In this document: positions 61,006 to 64,000 of the stretch, piece after piece
How positions within the stretch are numbered: the stretch's first letter is position 1
How the letters are laid out: each line of letters opens with the position of its first letter
Assembly: GCF_009604425.1 (NCBI RefSeq)
Contig: NZ_WEGI01000006.1
Span: 372,001 to 436,000 of the forward strand
Direction: 5' to 3'
Length of the DNA: 64,000 nucleotides
Source of the DNA: Nocardia aurantia
GTDB lineage: Bacteria; Actinomycetota; Actinomycetes; Mycobacteriales; Mycobacteriaceae
Made by a program: the position numbers and the translations under genes
The notes under the pieces: generated by a model
What the model was told of the DNA's origin: nothing
The model's input: the letters and a program-made list of their open reading frames with translations, nothing else
Databases searched by the model: none

Positions 61006-61419
61006 GTGACGGTGATCATCAAGGCGGCCGAGGTGCCATTGCTGGACCGCGGCGGCGCGGTCGTCACCACGCCGCTGGTGACCACGGCCGCCGCGGCCGG
61101 CGAGAACACAATCACCAGCGGCATCAGTGTCTATCCTGTCGGGTCGGGCGCGCCACTGCACTCGCACAACTGTGACGAGCACGTCACGATTCTCGACGGC
61201 GAGGCGGAGGTCGTGGTCGAGGGCGAGGTGACCCGGCTGACCCGATACGACACCACCTATATCCCGTCGCCGCTGCCGCATCTGTTCCGCAATGTCGGCG
61301 ATACGCCGTTGCGCATTCTGTGGGTGTACACCTCGGGTCATGTGACCCGGACCTTCACCGACACCGGAATCACCGTGGAACACCTGACCGACGAGGATCG
61401 GATGGGCGGCCGGAACTGA
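61006..61419 (+). CDS. Small cupin-domain protein
   Basis: 137 residues, GTG start with GGAAGGCGG upstream. Single cupin: GSGAPLHSHNCDEHVTILDGEAEVVVEG carries the first metal motif (two His and a Glu), and PLPHLFRNVGDTPLRILWVY the second (His). Such proteins may be dioxygenases, isomerases or sensors. It diverges from the CMD/importer operon over 194 bases and could act on the same compound. Confidence 0.82.
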   Translation: MTVIIKAAEVPLLDRGGAVVTTPLVTTAAAAGENTITSGISVYPVGSGAPLHSHNCDEHVTILDGEAEVVVEGEVTRLTRYDTTYIPSPLPHLFRNVGDTPLRILWVYTSGHVTRTFTDTGITVEHLTDEDRMGGRN

Positions 61420-61703
61420 TCCGGTTCCCGGACCGTCCGATCCCCCGATTCCCCTGGCGTCCCGGCGGTTTCACCGAATACGGCCGACCCGGATATGCGC
61501 GGCCCGATTCCCTTCCAGAATCGTCGTAGCCGAATATTCGAAAACCCTGACGCCACACTTCCTTTCACGCACGCCGACGCGAACCCGCGATCCGGCGGTG
61601 TACAGACGCGTCCCGATGCCCCCGGCATTCCCGAGCGAAGGGGCGATCCGAACTTCCCGGCCGTGCCGGACCGGGAACCTCGAGAAGAAAGAGATGAGGA
61701 GTT
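61420..61703. other. Leader region of the second secreted pair
   Basis: 284 bases without a gene. It contains the palindrome CGAATATTCG (61531-61540), which recurs downstream of the pair at 63140-63149, and GAAGAAAGAGATGAGGAG, a strong ribosome-binding site, just before the ATG at 61704. Confidence 0.45.
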
Positions 61704-62357
61704 ATGCACAGCATCTCCCGGGCCACGGCGATCGCCACCCTGGCCATCGCCGCCACGGCCGGTGCGATGGGCGCCGCCTCGGCCGCTCCCGCCCCGGCGC
61801 CGATCCTGGCCTCCGCCACTCCCGACACCGGCGTGGTAACCGTCGTCGACACCCAGGCCGCTATTGCCGACGCTGGCCCCCTCGCAATTGCCGACCCCGG
61901 CCCGGCCACGGTTGCCGACCCCGGCACCGTCGCAGACCCGGAAGCCGTCACGGGCCGTGACGCCGGTACCGTCGCCGATCCGGGCAGACCCGATGCCGGA
62001 CCCGCTGCCGTGAACCCCGAGGCCGAATACGACAAGGCGGTCGGCGCGCTGACCGGCGCGTTCAGCAACGCCAATCACGACGGCACCCTGTTCGGCACCG
62101 CCGCGGGCGTGGTGATCGGCTGCCCACTCGGCGCGATCACCGGCGGCACCCTCACCGCCCTGGTGTCGGCCGGTGCGCTGACCCCGGTCGGCGTGGTCGG
62201 CGGCTGCATCCTCGGCGGCGTGACCCTCGGCGGTCTCGGCGGCACCTTCGCCGGCGCGATCACCGGATTCCCGGCGCTGGCCGACGCGGCGGGCCAGCAG
62301 TACAACCACCTGCACTCCGAGGGCCTGATCTCGGCCCCGCTCACCACCAACCAGTAG
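61704..62357 (+). CDS. Secreted glycine-zipper protein, first of pair 2
   Basis: 217 residues with a strong GAGGAG site. Signal peptide to about residue 28 (GAASAAP). A long Asp/Ala/Pro-rich linker has repeated AD(P/A)G-type units (about 45-100). The C-terminal hydrophobic domain runs VVIGCPLGAITGGTLTALVSAG ... VVGGCILGGVTLGG with Cys 27 residues apart, and ends ALADAAGQQYNHLHSEGL, matching the protein at 8469-9014. Paralogue of that gene, with a longer linker. Function unknown. Confidence 0.82.
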   Translation: MHSISRATAIATLAIAATAGAMGAASAAPAPAPILASATPDTGVVTVVDTQAAIADAGPLAIADPGPATVADPGTVADPEAVTGRDAGTVADPGRPDAGPAAVNPEAEYDKAVGALTGAFSNANHDGTLFGTAAGVVIGCPLGAITGGTLTALVSAGALTPVGVVGGCILGGVTLGGLGGTFAGAITGFPALADAAGQQYNHLHSEGLISAPLTTNQ

Positions 62358-62379
62358 TCCCACCGCGAAAGAGCCTGCA

Positions 62380-63048
62380 ATGAAGCACATCACGCACACG
62401 GTGGCGGTGACCGCGCTCGCCGCCGTCGCCCTGACGGTCGCCGGTGGCGCCGCCCACGCCGACGCCACCCAGTCCACCGACACCGACAAACTGACCGTCC
62501 AGGTGGCCCCCGGTGTCTCCTTCACCGGCGCCGCCTCCGACGGCTCCTCGGTCCTCGCCACTCCCGCGGGCACGGTGACCACCCGCGACGGCCAGGTCGC
62601 GGTGCAGGACGCCGCCGGTGTCCCGATGCTCGGCGCCCCCCTGGAAACGGTCGCGAACAACACCGACATCGCCGCCGGCACAGCCGCGCCCGAACCGGTC
62701 GCCAACCCGGGTGACCCGCTCGGCAACCTGAACGCCGCCTGGCACGCGGCCGGCGCCTACACCGGCCTGGCCGCCGGCGTCGGCGGCACCGCGGGCGCTC
62801 TGATCGGCACCGTCGTCGGCTGCCCGATCGGCGCGATCACCCTGGGCAGCATGGCAACCGTGATGTCCGCCGCCGCCCTGACCGTCCCCGGCATGATCGG
62901 CGGCTGCCTCGCCGGCGCCGCCACCACCGCCGCCTTCGGCGGCATGATCGGCAGCGTCGCCGTCGGCCTCCCGGTCGGTCTCGCCGTCACCGCTCAGAAA
63001 TTCAACGAAATCCAGTCCGGGCACGCCCCTCCGGCTCCGCAACACTGA
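62380..63048 (+). CDS. Secreted glycine-zipper protein, second of pair 2
   Basis: 222 residues, GAAAGAG upstream. Signal peptide ends around HADA (residue 27). The N-terminal beta domain (VQVAPGVSFTG, VAVQDAAGVPMLGAPLETV) matches the protein at 9050-9778, and the C-terminal hydrophobic domain has VVGCPIGAIT and IGGCLAGAA with the same 27-residue Cys spacing. The linker is shorter than in pair 1. Two hairpins follow the stop. Confidence 0.82.
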   Translation: MKHITHTVAVTALAAVALTVAGGAAHADATQSTDTDKLTVQVAPGVSFTGAASDGSSVLATPAGTVTTRDGQVAVQDAAGVPMLGAPLETVANNTDIAAGTAAPEPVANPGDPLGNLNAAWHAAGAYTGLAAGVGGTAGALIGTVVGCPIGAITLGSMATVMSAAALTVPGMIGGCLAGAATTAAFGGMIGSVAVGLPVGLAVTAQKFNEIQSGHAPPAPQH

Positions 63049-63049
63049 T

Positions 63050-63109
63050 CCCGCACTCTCGCGGGTTTCCCCGAAAGACGGTGCCCCATCGATCATTTCG
63101 GTGGGGCAC
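63050..63109 (+). terminator. Two hairpins after the second secreted pair
   Basis: CCCGC/GCGGG (63050-63054 with 63061-63065) followed by TTT, then GTGCCCCA/TGGGGCAC (63081-63088 with 63102-63109) around a 13-base loop. Together they make a good terminator for the two secreted genes. Confidence 0.65.
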
Positions 63110-63205
63110 AGTCGTCTCATGATGCGCGTGGGCACAGCACGAATATTCGCTCGCACACATTCCCAATTGCCTTTTTCGTTTCAAACACTTTCGCACACAA
63201 TACAA

Positions 63206-63234
63206 TTGGCGCAAACCGGCCGAGTCGGTATACA
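63206..63234 (+). promoter_or_regulatory. Promoter of the nuclease-like gene
   Basis: TTGGCG (63206-63211) and TATACA (63229-63234) are separated by exactly 17 bases. The -10 ends 10 bases before the GTG at 63245, so the transcript is probably leaderless. Confidence 0.55.
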
Positions 63235-63244
63235 GTCCCCGGCC

Positions 63245-64000
63245 GTGGCCAACACACTCCAGCACGAATTCCTGATACACCTCTTCCGGTCCAACACGGA
63301 TTTGGCGGCGCTACTCCTCCGGCGGTACCTCGGCGTCGAGGTGCCGAGCTACTCGACCGCGGTATCGGGTTCCGAGGATGCGACCGAGATAGCCCCGCAA
63401 CCCACGGTCCGCAAAAGCGACGCCGTCATAATCCATTTGCACGAACAATCCGACCGACCGCCGATCTGGGCTGTGGTCATCGAGGTGCAGCGCAAGTCGG
63501 ACACCAACAAGCGCTGGGTCTGGCCGCTGTACCACGCCCGGATCCGCCACCGCTACCGCTGTCCCACCACTCTGCTGGTGGTCAGCCCGACCGAGACGAC
63601 GGCCGAACAGTGTCGCATGCGCATAGACACCGGCCAGCCGCAATCATTCTGGTCGCCTCTGGTCACCACGCCACGAAGGTTGAAGATCAAGTACACCGAC
63701 ACGACCGGCGAGCCCGAACTGGCGGTTCTGGCCGCAATAGGGCATGCCAACGATCCCGATATCAATGCCGCACTCGATCATCTCGGCACCGAGCTGGCGA
63801 AGTTGGCGGCGACCACCCCACAGCGCGCGCAAGCGTATGCTGATGGAGTCCTCGACGCATTGACCGGCCCCGCTCGGAATCTCTGGAGGGAAAAAATGAC
63901 TGCCAGCGTGTATCGCTACCAGACCGACTTCGCGCAGGGCTACGTCGCCGAGGGCAAAGCCGAGGGCAAAGCCGAGGGCAAAGCCGAAGCGATCCTCATG
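63245..64000 (+). CDS. PD-(D/E)XK nuclease-like (Rpn/DUF4351-type) protein, 5' part
   Basis: 252 codons from GTG 63245 run open to the window end, so the gene is cut there. The pattern RKSDAVI followed by VVIEVQRK (E-x-Q-x-K) and then a helix YHARIRHRYRCPTTLLVVSP is that of PD-(D/E)XK nucleases of the Rpn and related transposase-like families. Near the window end the unit GCCGAGGGCAAA repeats three times (AEGK), typical of the C-terminal coiled tails of this group. There is no ribosome site; a leaderless start is inferred. Composition is less GC-rich than the neighbours. Confidence 0.72.
   Translation, partial: MANTLQHEFLIHLFRSNTDLAALLLRRYLGVEVPSYSTAVSGSEDATEIAPQPTVRKSDAVIIHLHEQSDRPPIWAVVIEVQRKSDTNKRWVWPLYHARIRHRYRCPTTLLVVSPTETTAEQCRMRIDTGQPQSFWSPLVTTPRRLKIKYTDTTGEPELAVLAAIGHANDPDINAALDHLGTELAKLAATTPQRAQAYADGVLDALTGPARNLWREKMTASVYRYQTDFAQGYVAEGKAEGKAEGKAEAILM
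63947..63988 (+). repeat. 12-bp tandem repeats coding AEGK
   Basis: Three perfect copies of GCCGAGGGCAAA (63947-63982) and a partial fourth. They encode a charged helical tail. Confidence 0.85.

Noticed and set aside
1..64000. Integrated phage, genomic island borders or tRNA attachment sites
   Set aside because: No integrase, transposase, tRNA or flanking direct repeats were seen; only small mobile-type genes (VapBC, Uma2, nuclease-like) occur.

Overview
The window is about 64 kb of very GC-rich DNA with dense, mostly leading-edge-to-edge genes. It has a complete mycofactocin locus, an F420-type LLM oxidoreductase, many acyl-CoA and SDR enzymes and several GTG/TTG or leaderless starts. This points to a mycolic-acid actinomycete, most likely Nocardia or a close relative. 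The genus is an inference from gene style, not proof. I see no rRNA, tRNA, CRISPR array, IS element or phage.

Layout. 1-8.3 kb: end of a secreted PHB-depolymerase-like esterase; a divergent thioredoxin-reductase-like enzyme/XRE-cupin regulator pair with a clear operator; a DUF2637 membrane protein; a thioredoxin; and an acyl-CoA module (acyl-CoA dehydrogenase, CaiB CoA-transferase, FAS1/MaoC-type dehydratase) divergent from a LysR regulator. 8.4-11.3 kb: a pair of secreted glycine-zipper proteins and an aldehyde dehydrogenase. 11.4-19.8 kb: the mycofactocin locus, mftR divergent from mftA-mftB-mftC-(42-codon ORF)-mftE-SDR-mftF-mftD, followed by a class III nucleotidyl cyclase with an eight-fold octapeptide repeat. 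19.8-23.8 kb: secreted SGNH esterase, glucarate dehydratase, Bcr/CflA efflux pump.

24.0-36.2 kb: a catabolic island. A small dimeric-barrel protein and an alpha/beta hydrolase are followed by a TetR regulator divergent from one long operon: HpcH/CitE-type lyase, SDR with a 73-residue insertion, LLM flavin oxidoreductase, a crotonase-fold enzyme closely resembling 6-oxocamphor hydrolase, CaiB CoA-transferase, Rieske oxygenase, a small helical protein, TauD-type dioxygenase and a second SDR; a LacI regulator follows. The gene set looks like oxygenation, dehydrogenation, C-C cleavage of a cyclic beta-diketone, CoA activation and retro-aldol cleavage of an alicyclic (terpenoid-like) compound. I know of no described pathway with this gene set.

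36.2-40.5 kb: zinc alcohol dehydrogenase with a TetR regulator, an MFS_3 exporter and a VapBC toxin-antitoxin pair. 40.5-47.5 kb: Ldh-family oxidoreductase, ThDP enzyme, amidohydrolase, LhgO-like oxidase, ketoglutarate-semialdehyde-dehydrogenase-like ALDH and an ABM protein. 47.6-48.8 kb: Uma2-family protein and SRPBCC protein. 49.2-60.8 kb: a second catabolic run resembling a meta-cleavage pathway (extradiol dioxygenase, ALDH, FAH-family enzyme, VOC protein, alpha/beta hydrolase, HbpS-like and MetE-like proteins), a LysR regulator, and a ribose-type ABC importer coupled to a carboxymuconolactone-decarboxylase-like gene. 61.0-64.0 kb: cupin, a second copy of the secreted glycine-zipper pair, and a PD-(D/E)XK nuclease-like gene cut by the window end.

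The strongest leads are the diketone-hydrolase operon, the coupled 42-codon ORF inside the mycofactocin operon, the duplicated secreted pair, and a possible shared operator of the XRE-cupin regulator.
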